DNA of 64,000 nt from Monarcha castaneiventris obscurior (taxonomy: Eukaryota; Chordata; Aves; Passeriformes; Monarchidae), in assembly GCA_026261815.1 (NCBI GenBank), contig JAMPIT010000890.1, positions 5,300,001 through 5,364,000 on the forward strand, read 5' to 3'. The notes beneath the pieces were generated by a model. That model had not been told where the DNA came from. It did no database searches and worked only from the letters and a program-made list of their open reading frames with translations. Shown here piece by piece: positions 11,938 to 25,550 of the stretch; the stretch's first letter is position 1, and every line of letters starts with the position of its first letter. The position numbers and the translations under genes were made by a program.

Positions 11938-14900
11938 CTGGGATGAGACTGGCTGGGACAGAGGAAATTTCCTAGCTGGTCAATATTTTAGGGTTTGCCT
12001 GTCAATCTGTTCACACTGAACTTTCTCAGCCCTGTCCATATGTCTGTACTGGCTAATTCATTGCAATGGCTATTGGCTATTTTTATGTGACACTTCAAAA
12101 AGCCTGGAGTAACATAAAGTCTGTCAAAAGCACAGATGAGGAAAAGCCTCACCTTCTCAACATTTGGAGGAGAATTGGCTTTCAATGGATGCACTGAGAA
12201 GAAGAAGGAAGAATTTGGATGCCACCTCTATCTTAACAAGCAATTAGTGTTTACGCTAACAAAGAGGATAAAATGCTGTCGCTCACCTATTATTTTACTG
12301 CATTCAGGGTTAGCAGTAGTGAATATATGGAGAGTTCTGTTGACCCCAAAGATGGGTTGAGCTGTCCTCACCCCAACTGCTCACTCTCCAGCACCTGAGA
12401 TCTGTTCTCCACTGCCTCTTGTTACAGCCAGGCTGCAATATGGACTACCAAAGTACTGCAGGATTTTAAGTCACCATTCAGAAAAGGGTGGAGCCCCTTG
12501 CAAAGAGAAGAGGCTTGGACTTCACCAGCATAAGGGTGCCCTGCTACAGGCTGGGAACTAAGTCTTTACAGCCATCCAAGGAATCAAATCCAGTTCTTTC
12601 GGATCCACAGAACAAAATCTCCAGTAGTGAATTACTGCAGAGAACAGAGACAAAGTAGCTGCAAACATCATCAGACCAGTTTGCCTGGCGCTAATGGTTC
12701 TGATGGCATGCAGGCTTGAGAGCTTCTTGTGATTTTAAAGTCTGGGAGGTGTCATGGCATTATTACCAGCTACTTGCTGTGAGTTGCTGAGCTGATGCAG
12801 GGGCCCCAGTGTCACATGGCTGGGGGAATTGCCTCTTGGTGTGTGGCTGTCACCCCTGTACCCATGCCTTTGTGTCCTGGAAAGAAAAGGGAGCTTTATA
12901 AGTATAAATGTCAATAGGGCACATGTGGAATTGGATGTGTCAAAACATCCAGTAGCAACTTCAGGGTCACAAGCATCCAGCAGAGAGTTCAGTAGGGCCA
13001 AAAGCCAGTTGGCAAGTTACCCTTGGCTGGGAAACACAGCGTGAGTCGGTGTGTTCAGAAGTCATTTTCTGGTCATGGTGCCAGTGCTGAAAAGCTGCTC
13101 AAGCCATGGCCTCTGCTCAGCAAGGGACACTTTTTGGGTTTTCTGCCTCACTAGGGAGACATTTTCCCATTACCTCACCAAAGTTTGAGCATCCACAGTC
13201 AGTTCAGTGAAAGTCCAGAGAGTCTGGACAGCTGGTAAGTGTTTTTGTCTGGCTCCTTGCAGTTCAAGTGCTTGCTTTCATTACTTGTACAAAGCTGGGG
13301 ACAGATTTTTCTCCTCAAAACTGGATCTTTTGGTAAGTCGGAGCAGAGGAGCTGTTTGTTTGAGGGCAGGAGGAGGGCAAGACAAGCATATTAAGGAGAG
13401 GGTGGTTAGGATGTAGCATGTGGCTGATAATCCTGTAGAGAAGTTACAGCTGCAGTTACAGTGGATGAGTGTGGGTCACGTGTATGGCACGGTCCTTTCT
13501 ACCAATCTTTTCCTATCTTTTGAAACCTTAATATTCCAGGCAGACTTTGGGTGCATAGTTTGGGGGAGTCTTTCTGGTGGCACGAACTGGTGAAATTCTT
13601 TACGTATTTTCTTAGTACGGGAGTACCCTCGACTGTGCACTCCTGCTACCCAGCTCAGACCCTGTTAATGGTCTGTGGTGCCTGTAAAGTCGTTCACCCT
13701 CTGAATTTCCTAGGATGTGGATCATGCCTGTGGGCAACTATAAGGCCAGAAGCATGTTTGGGTTTGTTTGGGTTTTTTTTTTGTGCAGGAACAGGTTGCT
13801 TTTTCGCTTGTTGCAGTAAAGTGAATAGTTGATGCCTTCCTCCTGGCAGTGCTGAAGTCCTCATGACCTAACCCATAATGTGGTTGGGAATAGACCACGT
13901 TGCTCAGGTGTGCAGTAGGTCTCCTAAGATAACAGGGCAGGTATCAGAGGCTGTGGCCCTCTCCACCCTGGTGATAGGTGGCAGAGAGAGTTAAGGGAAC
14001 CCCAAGGAGTATTAATGCATGAAAATATCCTTCATCTTCTTATCCTTCAAATGAAGGGAGGAGGAACGTGATAGTGGGAGCTGTGTTCTCTTGGGAAACC
14101 CCACTGACAAATCTGAGGGCTTTGCATGGCAGAAACAGTGCAGCTCCCTGTCATAAAATGGAGAATTTTATTTGCTTTTATTAAGTAACAAAAGCTTAAT
14201 TAAGTTTCTCCTGAATGTAATAAAACAATACAGCTGAATGTAGGTCAGTCCCAAGTAATTGTTTCACTGCTTTAGCAGCTGTTTAACTAATGCTCGAGTG
14301 TTAAATAGGAATGCTGATATTTTATTTCCTTTTTTTTTTTTGCTGTTTTAGAAGGGGCTAAGTGGTCTCTTTCTCAAGGGACTGTGAGGTTAGCCTTGGC
14401 CCTTTGAACCTAATTAATCAATGGCGAGGCTCTTCCAGGGCTGGCTGTGGAATGCTCTTTAATTGCTCACTTGTGCAGTCATTTGTTTTGTTTAACCTGC
14501 AATGGATTAAACTCGGTAATAAAGGCCCTTGCTTCTGTTGTAGAACAACTCCAGCCATGCCGCAGTAGGCTCTCCACTTGATTCCCAACCCCCCCGGGGA
14601 TGGAGCAGGGAGAACAGGAGGGACAAGCTCTCCCTGCTCCCCCTCTCCACTCTGCCTGGACACACTGTGGCATTTTTGTGGGTCCCCCCATCGCTGCCAG
14701 TGAGCTTCCCAGGGTGTGCCCTTGGCAAAGGGAGGATCATTAGCTGTTAATATAACCCAAGAATCCTCCAGATATCTCCCTCGTTTTCTTTCATTAGATG
14801 TGAAACTTTAGAGACAGAAACTTTAATGATTTTCTGTGCGTGTGTGTAATCCTGTATGCTCCGCTGGGACCCCTCTGGCATCCCGTGTCTCAGAACAGCT

Positions 14901-15535
14901 GTCAAGCAGCTCAGATGCTTTTCCAAACTGCCACTCTCCAAAAATATTCCCTTCTCCTCTCTAGTATGGAATTTCGCCCTTGAGTCAGAGAGTCTGTCCA
15001 AAGCAATGGTGGGTTTCGGTGACAAAGTTAAAGCTGCCCAAAACATTAGGGCCAGAAATAAAATCTTTTAAACCCATTGGGGTGGTGACCAGGGCTGTGA
15101 ATTTCCAGGCTACAGTGAGACTCTGCTTTCTCTTTGAGCTCCAGTGAATTGTTTTGAGACATTGTGTTTCTTGTAATGCTTGCCATTAACATTCAAAAGA
15201 AAGCTAGATCATTTTAACATGTTTCAAAAAGGGATGTTAAAATTTATCTTCCTTTTTATTAGATCCACTGCAGCAAGGCACCCAGTGGCTTTAGAAATGT
15301 AAGTAATGAAAAGCAGAGAACAAATGTTAACTATAGAAATGATTTATGGAGACATCTGATGAATTTATCCTGCATCTTTACCCTTTCATCCATCTCCCTG
15401 GACTTCAGCTAGTATGTCTGAGCAGCATCAGTCACATATTTTAAAGCTGGCTTGCCAGAGACATGCTCCATGCTCTGGAATGTGGATTTCCCAGTTTTTG
15501 CCCCACCTAAGGCTCCCATACAATCCTGTGCAGGC

Positions 15536-15551
15536 TTTTTTTTTTTTTTTT
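15536..15551. repeat. T16 homopolymer
   Basis: Uninterrupted run of 16 T on the plus strand. It shows no adjacent target-site duplication or recognisable retrocopy body, so it is treated as simple sequence. Confidence 0.9.
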
Positions 15552-16160
15552 CACGGAACTCTCTGGGTTGGATTACCAAAGTAGGCACTCTGTGACAGCC
15601 TGCTGGCTGAAAAATGCTTAATAGCTGTCAGCTTCAACTGCTCCCCATGAGAATTGAGGAGTCCCAGGCTGTGCTCAAACAGCTGGGCTTTTTTGTAGCT
15701 CCTCTAGGAAGAACCGAGCTCTTTGGAAAAATCCAGCCCTGGTGGGAGGCAGAGGCTTTCTGGAAAACTTGGCTTTTGAGTTTAGCTTCCTCAAAGGAAG
15801 CTGTCTTACGTACAGTGAGTTTAATTCTTTAGTTCTCAGGCGGGCTCTGCGTTATGAGATAGTGAATCCTCTAGTAACAAAGTATTTTCCACATCATCAC
15901 AAAGAAGGCTTGAGGTTTTGCAGAAGCCCTGTTCCTCTGTTCCTACCAGCTGTTGTCCTGCAGATGTTCAGAGGCCCTTTACCTATCAGACTTTTACTCA
16001 AAGGAGTTTTTTTAGCCAAATCTCTGTTTTTTAAACATATGTTTTAGAGGCAAATAAGGTATGTAACGATCAAGTAGTGTCCCTTTCAGGATGGTGACCA
16101 GCTAGGGTGAGGTGGGAGAAGAGCTGGTGGGCATATGTAGCTGATAAGAGATGCATAGGT

Positions 16161-16182
16161 GGATGGATGGATGGATGGATGG
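16161..16182. repeat. (GGAT)n microsatellite
   Basis: About 5.5 perfect tandem copies of GGAT. This is a tetranucleotide microsatellite likely to vary in length between individuals. Confidence 0.95.
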
Positions 16183-19100
16183 ACATGCTGAGAACTGCCC
16201 TGGGGAAGGACAAGTGTGGAAGGAATGGGGGAATGAGAAGGTAGAGGTGTGTGATCAGACGTGCCCCAGCTTAGTGGTGTTTCACAGTGTGAGAAACCCT
16301 CTCTGGAGCTGCTGGACTAATCTTTGTAAAAATGCTTCCTTCCATCCCTTCCTGTGTTGCTGCATACAGCCACAAAATGCTCAGTGCTGTGTTTAGACAT
16401 TTTGAGCAACTTCACAACGGCGGTTTCAATACATTTGATATTTTACTTTTTTTTTTTCTCCCCTTCCCATTTACTTCTGAATATGCTTTGGTTGGGCAAT
16501 GCAAAGCTGGGAAGCGTATGAAGGTTTTGTGACACTGTGATTTCTCTGGAGCTTAGAATCAAAGTGCAGACTGCCTTTATTCAAGCTTTGGGCTGAAGAT
16601 CAAAGAGGCTGCATTGGTTGTGTTGGAATAAAATGAAAAAAGAAATCACTTTTGAATATTGAATAACATACTTAGTTCATTTCATGATTATTTTTTGAGA
16701 AAATTTGGGTTGTTTCTGATTATTATTTGTGTTGTTTTAATGCCTGAGGCACAGAGAGGGCCAAGTCTCCTTTGCATGAGGTGCTGTACCAAATCAGGGG
16801 CCGTGAACAGATGCTGTATTAATAGCACACGATGTGGCCGGCTCTTTGAGGCTGTGTTTACTCACTAATGTTGTCTTTTTTGTCTAAACTGCTTTGGCCA
16901 CGGTGCTAAAGTCACAACCTGTCACATGTTGATCCTATGTTTCATTTGGTCAGGAAGCTTAGAGTGCCCTGCTGCCTCCCTCCCCCACCAGGAGGCTGAG
17001 GGCAAATTGCCGCCTTAACTAAAATCAGAGCTGTTGCTCTGGGTTATAGGAGCAGTACTGCCTGGGTGCCTTTGGTTCACTCTTTAGTTCATCAGGGAGT
17101 TGCCCAGCCTCGACCTTCTGTGCTGTTTGGATATGTTCATTCTTGTTTTATTCAGTTATTATGTCAAATTTGAGATGGAGTGCAGTACAAATTATTTTGG
17201 CCCCAAACCTTTCTTTAACCCTATTTGCAGAGGTGAAAGGCTAATACGTTAAACCTGCCAGGCCATGCATACAGATTACTTCGGCCCCTTTAGAGACAAT
17301 ATTCTCTGATTTCAGTTTTATCTTTTGCAGGAGCTGTTGAGTGGCTGGGATGGGGGCACTGGGTGGTGACAGTAAATGGCAGCAGTAACGTGGCAATTAG
17401 CGAAGGGGGATGCAGTGGAAATAATACTGGATTTTCCTTTGAAAACAGGGTGCAATATTTATTTATTATTTTTTTGTTAATGTATTTAAAATGTTTCTAA
17501 ATGTTCATGTTCAAATTTTCTTTCTGCTCAGCCAGTGCTGAGCATCAGGCTTGTACCTCACAGTGCTACAGGGCTGCAGCACCTTGGTGCCAGGCAGAGC
17601 ATCGCTCCCTGTGCTGCAGGTTCAGTGTACAGGCAGGTTATGGTAGACTGAGGGTGTGAACACACTTCAGAGCTGTTGTAGAGAAAATAACCCATTGCAA
17701 CTGGCTCTGGCTGTCCCAGCTCTGGGTAGCTGCACTAAAGAAGGAAAAATGGGCTTTAACTCACATTGACTTGTGTTAAAATGGCAATGAAGACAAAGTA
17801 ATGTGGAGTGCCAGCTGAAATTCAGCCCAGATCTCCTTTAGCCTTTAATTTGACCTCCTAGCCCAAATTAAAAACCAGATTGTTTTCTGTTCACAGTTAT
17901 TTTAAGTAGTGTTAAGTCTGGCTAAACCGATGAGCCTTTTATTGGTTGGTTTGTTTTAGGTGTTTGCTAACCCCTCTCCAGATACCCTGACAGTGTTTTG
18001 TAAAGTGGTTTTTTATTAGGCTGCTGCAGAAGTTTATGGAGTTGGAAAAGCTAGAGTACCTGTAAAAGGGCAGATGTAGTTCTTTAAAAGATGAGCTTTA
18101 CAGTCGTAAGGCCTGGCTGGTGTGGCATTTAGCCCTGAGGACCATCCAGCAATGTTAGCCTACATTGCAAACCTGGCCTTGCTTGTGTCCTCAGCTCCCA
18201 GCAGCTGGAGCAACACCGTGACTGCCGGAGGTGTGCTCAGTGCAGATCTGTTTTCCATGCTGACCCAAACTTTTTGTCCAAATATACCCAATGGCTTGGG
18301 CAGGTTATAATTCTGTTGTTCTTGCTCTGAGGATGAGAGTCTCTTTCACCAGGCTTGTGTTCAGGTTTCCTGTAGCTGCAGGGATGCTGTACCTTGGCGC
18401 GTCAGCACAGGGCTCTTGGCAGCTTCTCCTGTTGCCCTACACATTCATTGCCTATGGGGATTTCACCTCCTCTCCTCACTGTGCTAATTGCAAAGAGATG
18501 GGGGAAAAGAAACCCAAGGAAACTATAAAATGTAAGAGACATTACATGACGAAGCACAGAGGAAAAAGCTTTTGTTGCTTGGGGGAACTCTCGTTTGGAG
18601 GTTGATGATGAATCACATCATCCCTGCTGGCAGATCCTGCCCTAGACCTCAGATTATTGGCCTGGGGAGTCCCTCTCAGTTGAGCATCACACCATGTTCA
18701 GGGGTGCCCCAAATTTCTATTAAAACTCTTACATCTTGTGAATATGCTGTTAAATGCCTCTTGTTAAATTTTAAGGGTCTTATCAATGAGTTGAAACAGT
18801 GCAGTTATGTTTTTTGGTTTTTACTGCGTAAAACTGGTATTTATTTCCAGGACCTGTTTTCCTTCTTGCTCCCAGGCTCTCCATAACATATCAAGGTAGT
18901 CCCTTTGGTGACCTTTGCAGTTCATATTTGGTTTGGCTCTGCAAGATTTTTCTGGTGTTTTGCTGGCTGGGGTTCTGGGGTGGTTTTGGTGGCTTGTTTC
19001 TCTTCAGTTTTCCTTTGTTCAATATAAAATAACAACAAGGGGAATGAAATAGGTTGGAGCTATAGAAAGAGGACTCTTTTTCCCATCAAACTTTGTAAGA

Positions 19101-20874
19101 TTTTACAATAATCCTAGCAGTTTAAATGTATCTCGTTGGCATATTTGCACAGAGGCACTCGGTGAGGCTGCAATTAGAGTGCTCTGCCTCATCTTGTATT
19201 AGTTTGATCACATAAGAAGCAGCCTATCTGACAGCTCTAGCACCTGGATAATTAAAACCCGTCAATAAAACAACAAAATGCACTGTGTAGTGGGACTCAT
19301 CTGTGCTAGCATTAAACACCGCAGATAATTATATCGCAGCAGAGGTTGGAAAGCCAGCCTCTCAGTGCTCTGAAGGATCAATAAAAAGGCCCATTCATAA
19401 TGAAAAAAATGCTAGAGAAACTGGATTTTCATCTCCCTGTCATTACATCCTTTGCTTTTAAGGTTTTGCAGAGGCAGAAAAAGGTTCTTTTGAGGAATTC
19501 TTTGTTTCTGGAAGCTAAACAGGTGGAGGATTCAGCTTTGCTTTTGTGCAGCGTATTACTAAAAGCAAATGTGCTGAACCAAAGTCTTTTCTTGGGGCTT
19601 ACAGTTCTATTCTCCCCTCTCCACCCTCCACTGCCTCCCTTCTTTGCTTGCTTTTTTTTGTTTTCCTTTTCCCCTTATTTGCAACCCACCACGTGAACTC
19701 CACTTTTGAGTGAAATTTCTCTTTGCTTCCTATTTACTTCCTCCAGGGCATTATTATTTTTTTTTTTCTCTTGGCCCTTCCTAAAGGGTTGATTTGGAAA
19801 TATCATATATTGACATGGGAGAGCACACTCTTATTTGCTGTGACAGCCTCTTTCTTAAAGCACTCATCCAGAGAGGAGATTTTTGTGTTCCAGGGAAGGA
19901 AAAGGATGTCTTGCAGCGTTGCCATGAAGGATAATGAATTAAGTCTGTCTGTTACTGTAAAACCATTAGAAAAGCATAATAGACCTTGAGAAAGAGGCTT
20001 AGATATTGATGTCTTGGCTATATTAGCGTGCCTGGGCACACGATGGCTGCCTTGTCTTTGCAGATAAAAATGAAGTCTGTGTAAAGTAGGTGTTTCAGCT
20101 GAGGGCAGAGAGAAAGACTGCCTTGGTTTTTTGGCAGCTGGTGCTCCTCATCGCAGGTGAGTGGCTTGGTTGGCATTGAGAATCCCTTGCTGGAAGCTCC
20201 TGTAGGTGGAGGGTAGCACCAGCTGTGAGCATGGGCTGGATGTGGCAGCTCAGTACATGCTGCACAAATCTAAGTTCATGGATGTGAAGTTTTCCTATCT
20301 TCAGGGTATTTAAGAGCCTACTTTGGACTCTGACAGTCTGTAGATTCAGAGGAGGTCAGGGGCCTTCCCCATTTGTAGCAGTTTCCACTGTGCCCTGTTC
20401 ACAGGAGCTTCTGGTGTTGCAGAAATTGTTGCTTCACCTCTGAAGGGCTGGTCTCTGAAGGATAAGGAGAAGGAGGGTGTGTTGGGATGAAATGAATGTT
20501 TGAGCCTCTAGACTTGTGGATTCTGATTGCTCTTCTCCTGATGTCCCTAGCATGACAGGTGCCAGCCTCCATGGTTTGGGCACCTGTTTTTATTGTCTGG
20601 GCCAAATGGTCCCCTCCTAGATGGGGAGCTGGAGGGCTTGCTGGCATTGCACCTGCGATGATTAATGCTGAAAGGTTTTTGTTTGGGATTGATCTTTTTT
20701 GTGCTGCCTTTGCATTTTCGTTCTGGCAAACATATTGCCCCAGACATGTCTAGGCTGATGTTGTTGACATCTCTATGCTATTAAAGTTTCTGGAAAGGCC
20801 TAAAATAAACTGCCAAGCTATTATTTTTTTTCTTTTCTGTGTCTCTTGCTAAATATATTAACAATGTCAGCACT

Positions 20875-20897
20875 AAAAAAAAAAAAAAAAAAAAAAA
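20875..20897. repeat. A23 homopolymer
   Basis: Run of 23 A on the plus strand. A retrocopy tail was considered, but no coding or SINE-like body is recognisable upstream. Confidence 0.9.
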
Positions 20898-22516
20898 TTG
20901 AAGATATCACAGCAGGAATAAGCAGCTGTTTATGTCTAAATTATTTCTGCTTCGCTATCACAAGATGACCTTGTCACTTAAAAATCATAAAAATAGTTCC
21001 AGGGAGAAGAAATGGAAGTTTGCTGAAGGGAAATGAAGTTTTGGTGTTGTTTTAAGTTGAAGTCTGAACAGAGAGTTGTAAGCAGAGCTGAGCCCTGCAG
21101 CTGGTCCTGAACTCAAATGTTTCCTTCAGTCCCACTGCTATAAATGCAAAACAAAAGCCATATGAAATATTGTTCCTGTTTCACATTAAACTCCTGAAAG
21201 TCATTTTCCACTGGAACTGGGAGAAGTTCGGCAAAAATAATCCATGTTTTCTGTTACGGTGTATTTGTTACACTGGATTGACACCTTGCTTGTAGGTTAA
21301 ATGCTTTTCCACATATCCAGGTGGAAAGACAAAATTGGGGGTCTTACCAAGTAGTTATAAATGCAGCTGGAAAGAATGCACAGGGACCACCACCTTTTTT
21401 TCCTTTCTTTCTTTTTTCTTTTTTTGTCTATTTTTTAATCTTGAGACTGCAACAATTCACACTTCTCCCAGTAGGGTGATTTTTCCTCTCCAAAACATAG
21501 ATGTGAATAACATGAACTTAACATTTATGAGATGATGGATGCCTAAAGGCTGCCAAGCACTTTGAACTGACTTTTAGGAGGGTTTGGACTATTCTCTTTT
21601 CCTGAGCATATAGGAACAGGAAGGAATCGGTGTCTCAAGTCAGGCTGAAAATGCTGATCTTGGGTTATGCCTTGGTTTCTGGTCTCTTGGTTGGTCCTGG
21701 TGAGCTGTGTGGACACTCTTGGTTCAGGGAAAGTGTCCACAAATCCCAGCAGCAATCACGGAGGTGGCCCAAGACATGCAGAGGGTCTTTGAGACGCAGC
21801 GTCTGTAAAATAAAACAAACCAACACGCACACACAAAAAGGATGGCTATAAATTTCTTGTCAGATTTCATGATAAATGGCAACAAGGTGAACTAAAACCA
21901 CTTGAGGGGCTACTTTAATTCTCCTATGTCCTCAGAATATTTGCCTTTAAAATGCTGGACAAGCTAATAAAATGGAAGCTGTTTTTTTTTAATAGCATAA
22001 AATTGTATATCTGGTCCCCTAAATTCCCAGCTTCTTCTCACAATTCTGTTGTTTGCATGGCATCAGAGCATATGGAGAATGAGGGAATAGCCCAGGAGGC
22101 CAGGGGTTGCCTAGGAAAGTTGCAGCATGAGGGGGCAGTGTAGGGGGAAAGAGATGGTGTTTCCTTTGAAGGAGATGATGAAGAATCAGTGCTAGAAGTA
22201 AGAGGTGCTTGTGTAAAGGCAGTAATAAGAGATATAGATGGGTGTGAAAAAGGTGACTGCAGTTTTCTGGGGTACAGCTGTGCTAAAGCCAGCAGTGCAA
22301 GCAGTTCCTTCCCTCTTGGGGAGGAATCCAGCGTGATGCAGAGCTTCTGTTAGCTAAGGGAGCTGGGTGGTGTTTCTGTGATTGCCCAGTAGAGCAGACA
22401 GATTCATACTCGAGCTGGTGCACTGCTGGTTCTCACAGCAAATTGTACCTCCAGTAGTTAGCAAAGATCTTCCTTCAAGAAAAGAGTAAAAAATTAAAGG
22501 GGGAAAAAAAAAAGGA

Positions 22517-22539
22517 GGGGGAGGGGAGTAGGGGGTGGG
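22517..22539 (+). other. Canonical G-quadruplex motif
   Basis: Four G-runs of length 5, 4, 5 and 3 are separated by loops of 1, 4 and 1 nt (A, AGTA, T), satisfying the G3+N1-7 rule on the sense strand. It lies just after an A-rich stretch. Because it is on the transcribed gene's sense strand it could form in the pre-mRNA as well as in DNA. Whether it folds in cells is unknown. Confidence 0.8.
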
Positions 22540-25440
22540 CAGTGGCAGTCAGGACATGACAGAAAAAACCCCAAAAATAAAAAAAAAAGGAACCTTGCTG
22601 CATTTACTGGAAAGGTCAGTACCCAGCACTGAGCCTCATAACTTGCAGGAGTTTGGAGCAAGTCTTACCAAGAGCCAGGTGCCAAGAAATCCCAAGATTC
22701 CATGTAAAATCCTGTGATTTACAAGGAAGGACTCATGGCCTGGTTTGCTGGAAATGAGTATGGCATGAATACATTATGGTTTTTCTCCCTGTGATTTTCA
22801 AGGCTACAGATTCATCATCTTTTACACATCTCCTTTCCTGTGTCACTTCTTGCATGTCACTTGGTGTCACCTGGGCCTTTAATCTGTCTGGAAAGAAATA
22901 TGACAAAACTGAAGGGACCAAGAAGCTGCTGTAAAAGGGATAAAATGTATGAGCAAAAGCAGAGCAACCAGAGCTTTAATGATGAGTGTTTTTTACCTCT
23001 TTCTCCCCTTAAAATTTGCATAGCCTGATGTCTGACAGTAATAGTTCATTGAACAGGCATTAGGATTTTTCCTATGGTTTTTAGTGTAAACTGCCCTCAT
23101 TCCTTAAGTGTGCTGGAATGAGAAACCTGCGTGTTTCACCCTGGGATGATTAAAGGAAGCTCAAAATGCCAAGTGCCAGACACAGTTTTGCTGCCCATAG
23201 GAAAGGAGTGTAAAAAAGAGAGAGGTTGAGTCCTTCTGGTTTTCATGTCAGTATTTCTTTTGTTTGTTTTTTTTTTAATATGAATGCTTTTTTAGTAAAT
23301 TTTATGAGGTACTGACACCACATAGTATTTGAGATTTTATTTGGGAGTTTTTCATTAGGTTTTCTGTGTTTCCTCCCCAAGTTGGCACTGATAATTTGAG
23401 CTCACCTTCTTTTCAAGTTTCTTTCTGTGTTTGGTAGCCTTTGCCATCCTCCATTCCAGGAATGTGTAGGGGGGCTTCAGGATGTCCTAGAGTTGGGTGA
23501 AAAGCTGTTGCATTTCTATGCATCCCGCATTTCCCGTTCAACCCCTCATATCATGATGCTTTTAGCCCCTTCAGTGATATTGCAGGAGGCAGCATGCATT
23601 TGAGGAGGTTAAAACTGGTGTTCAAAGACAACTTTCTAGGTTGTTTTCACTTCTGGTTTTTGTGTCCAGGTTCTTGCATTAAGGCCCACAAGGAAATGCT
23701 TGACCATTCAAAGCAAATGCTTTCATCACAGATGAACCCTAAATGTGTTTGTTCCTCCCCCCTCCTCCAATTCCTCATAATCGTGGATCTTTACTCATGG
23801 TTTTGAGAGGTATCTTTCACCCATTGCTGTTATTCTATGTAATGTGGCTAGTGCTGTCCCTTCAGCCAGGAAGACTATTGATTAGACCAGTGAAATTGCT
23901 TTTTGAAAGGCACATTTAGCCCAGTAACGGATTTTTGTTGAAAGTGAAATTCTGGATGATGTTCAAAGCCTCTCCTGGAAAACTGCCCACTTGCATGGTC
24001 CAAGCTACCTGTGATATCCCAGCGTGGGTGAGGACAGTTATCTTTTTTCTTAAGAAAATTATTTTTACTTTGAGTATAATAAATCTAGTCACTTGCTGTG
24101 GTAACTGTTGTCTTTCAGCTAGAAAAGACAAGGATGTCCCAGCCCTCTGGATTATCTGGTATCCAGCAAAACAGCCTGATGAGCAAGTGTATCAGCTCTT
24201 ATTAATCTTTCCATAAAATTAAAGAAATTATGGAGCTTAAGGCAGTTGCTAATGAATCAATTTTAATTTATAGGCTCAAATAAAATCCGCATTAAGGCTG
24301 ACAAACTGTAGCCTCAGGTAAACATGAAGCATTTCCACTGCAGACCTAAATGAATTCTGTGCTGGATGTCACAGCTTCTGCCAGAAGAGCAGGAGGGTCA
24401 GGGGTCCTGTTTCACGTCAGAGGAGGCAGAATCCTAAAGGAAATAAATGCAGTGGTATAGCCCTTAGGAGGTCTCTTTCTGGCATGCAAAAGCAGAAAAA
24501 TCAAAGACTAATTATATTTCTCTCTCTTTTTCTTTTTTTTCCTTTAAGCAAACAAAGAATCAGAGGACTTTTCTCTATAATGCTTTTGCATCACCAAATT
24601 ACACTAAAATTGTACATTAGAGGTGGCTGTCCCATGAAATCAGAGGCAAATGTGGGTTTCTACACATGCACAAGTCAGTCACCCATGGACCTCTATATGT
24701 GCCTCAGGAAGAGCATCTTGCAGGACCCAACCTCTCCGTGTGTGCTCTTAACCTGAAAGAAGCTCACTGCAGCAGGCAGGGTCACTTCCTTCTGCGTTTC
24801 TTCTTCATGGAGAACAGTGCTTGCTTTTTTGGAAAAGTACCTCATTTCAGGACATACATCCATGCTGGGCAGAATGATGGAATAAAACTTAGCCATTTGT
24901 GCTTAATGCAAGGGGGCTGTCTTGTGAATGGTCAGACTTGGAAGTTTCCCTAGCAGGTGTTGCATGAAAAACATTATTTTAGTTTTTAGACAACTTATTT
25001 GGTGATTTTTTTCCCTCCACTCAAGTGTTGCTGTTTTAGTGTTTGCTTTGGCTTAAGCAGTATTATACAAGATAACTGGTTTTGTGGGAACACTTTATAA
25101 AAATGTTGCAAAACATATTGTTATGCCTGCTATAAAACATAAAATGATTATTTTTTGCCGCCGCTATTGGTTTAGTCCTTATATTTTCTTTGGTGAGGAT
25201 GCTGGTATTGAATATCTCCTGGAGGGGAAGGGTTGTGCCACCATGCCTGTTTTCTTTCAGTTATAAGTTGATGAAGATGTTTGCTGGCAGCCTCTGCGTG
25301 CTCACTGCTGAGCTGCCCCAGCTGATGCTGAAGTCCTGGCTCCTGCATCTTTTTCACATGGGAGTGGCTGCTCAGCTCCTTGAGCTGTCCTTCTGTCTGT
25401 TCTGTTCTGTTCTCTGACTCTCATCTCCATTGCTTTCCAG

Positions 25441-25550
25441 ATGCAGCAATCGGACCCAGTGTGCAGTTGTTGCCGGCCCTGATGTATTTCCAGACCCGTG
25501 CCCCGGGACGTACAAGTACCTGGAAGTGCAGTACGAGTGTGTCCCTTACA
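25441..25550 (+). CDS. ADGRL3: ADGRL3 exon: C-terminal part of the RBL/SUEL lectin domain
   Basis: This 110-nt internal exon is bounded by acceptor AG (25439-25440) after a strong pyrimidine tract and donor GTATGT at 25551. It reads A|TGC AGC AAT CGG..., giving 36 full codons from CSNRTQC to YECVPY, then a single A (phase 1 end). The motif [16 protein letters not shown] is the C-terminal signature of rhamnose-binding/SUEL lectin domains. Four cysteines of the domain's conserved set are present, and NRT is an N-glycosylation sequon. In latrophilins this extracellular domain binds teneurins across the synapse. The sequence is nearly identical to latrophilin-3; I recall Asn where this copy has the first Ser. 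The exons for the first part of the domain lie beyond the window. Reading past the donor meets a stop only after about 26 codons, but the donor and the downstream exons leave no doubt about splicing. Confidence 0.96.

Larger units (their letters stand above)
11938..25440 (+). other. ADGRL3: ADGRL3 intron, block between the solo LTR and the lectin exon
   Basis: Intronic sequence ending in the acceptor AG at 25439-25440. The last 60 bases are pyrimidine-rich with repeated TCTGT units (around 25390-25415), a good polypyrimidine tract. The block holds a GGAT microsatellite (16161-16182), homopolymers at 15536-15551 and 20875-20897, and a G-quadruplex motif at 22517-22539. I see no coding exon, RNA gene or recognisable transposon. 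Stretches such as 19140-19340 and 24210-24330 are AT-rich, non-repetitive and full of homeodomain-like TAAT cores. They may be conserved non-coding elements, but that cannot be judged without an alignment. Confidence 0.8.

Noticed and set aside
20875..20897. Poly-A as the tail of a SINE or retrocopy
   Set aside because: No A/B box, tRNA-like or coding sequence precedes it.
1..25440. Search for upstream ADGRL3 exons (signal peptide and first lectin exon)
   Set aside because: No segment encoding the expected lectin N-terminal part with flanking splice sites was found; these exons are presumably outside the window.
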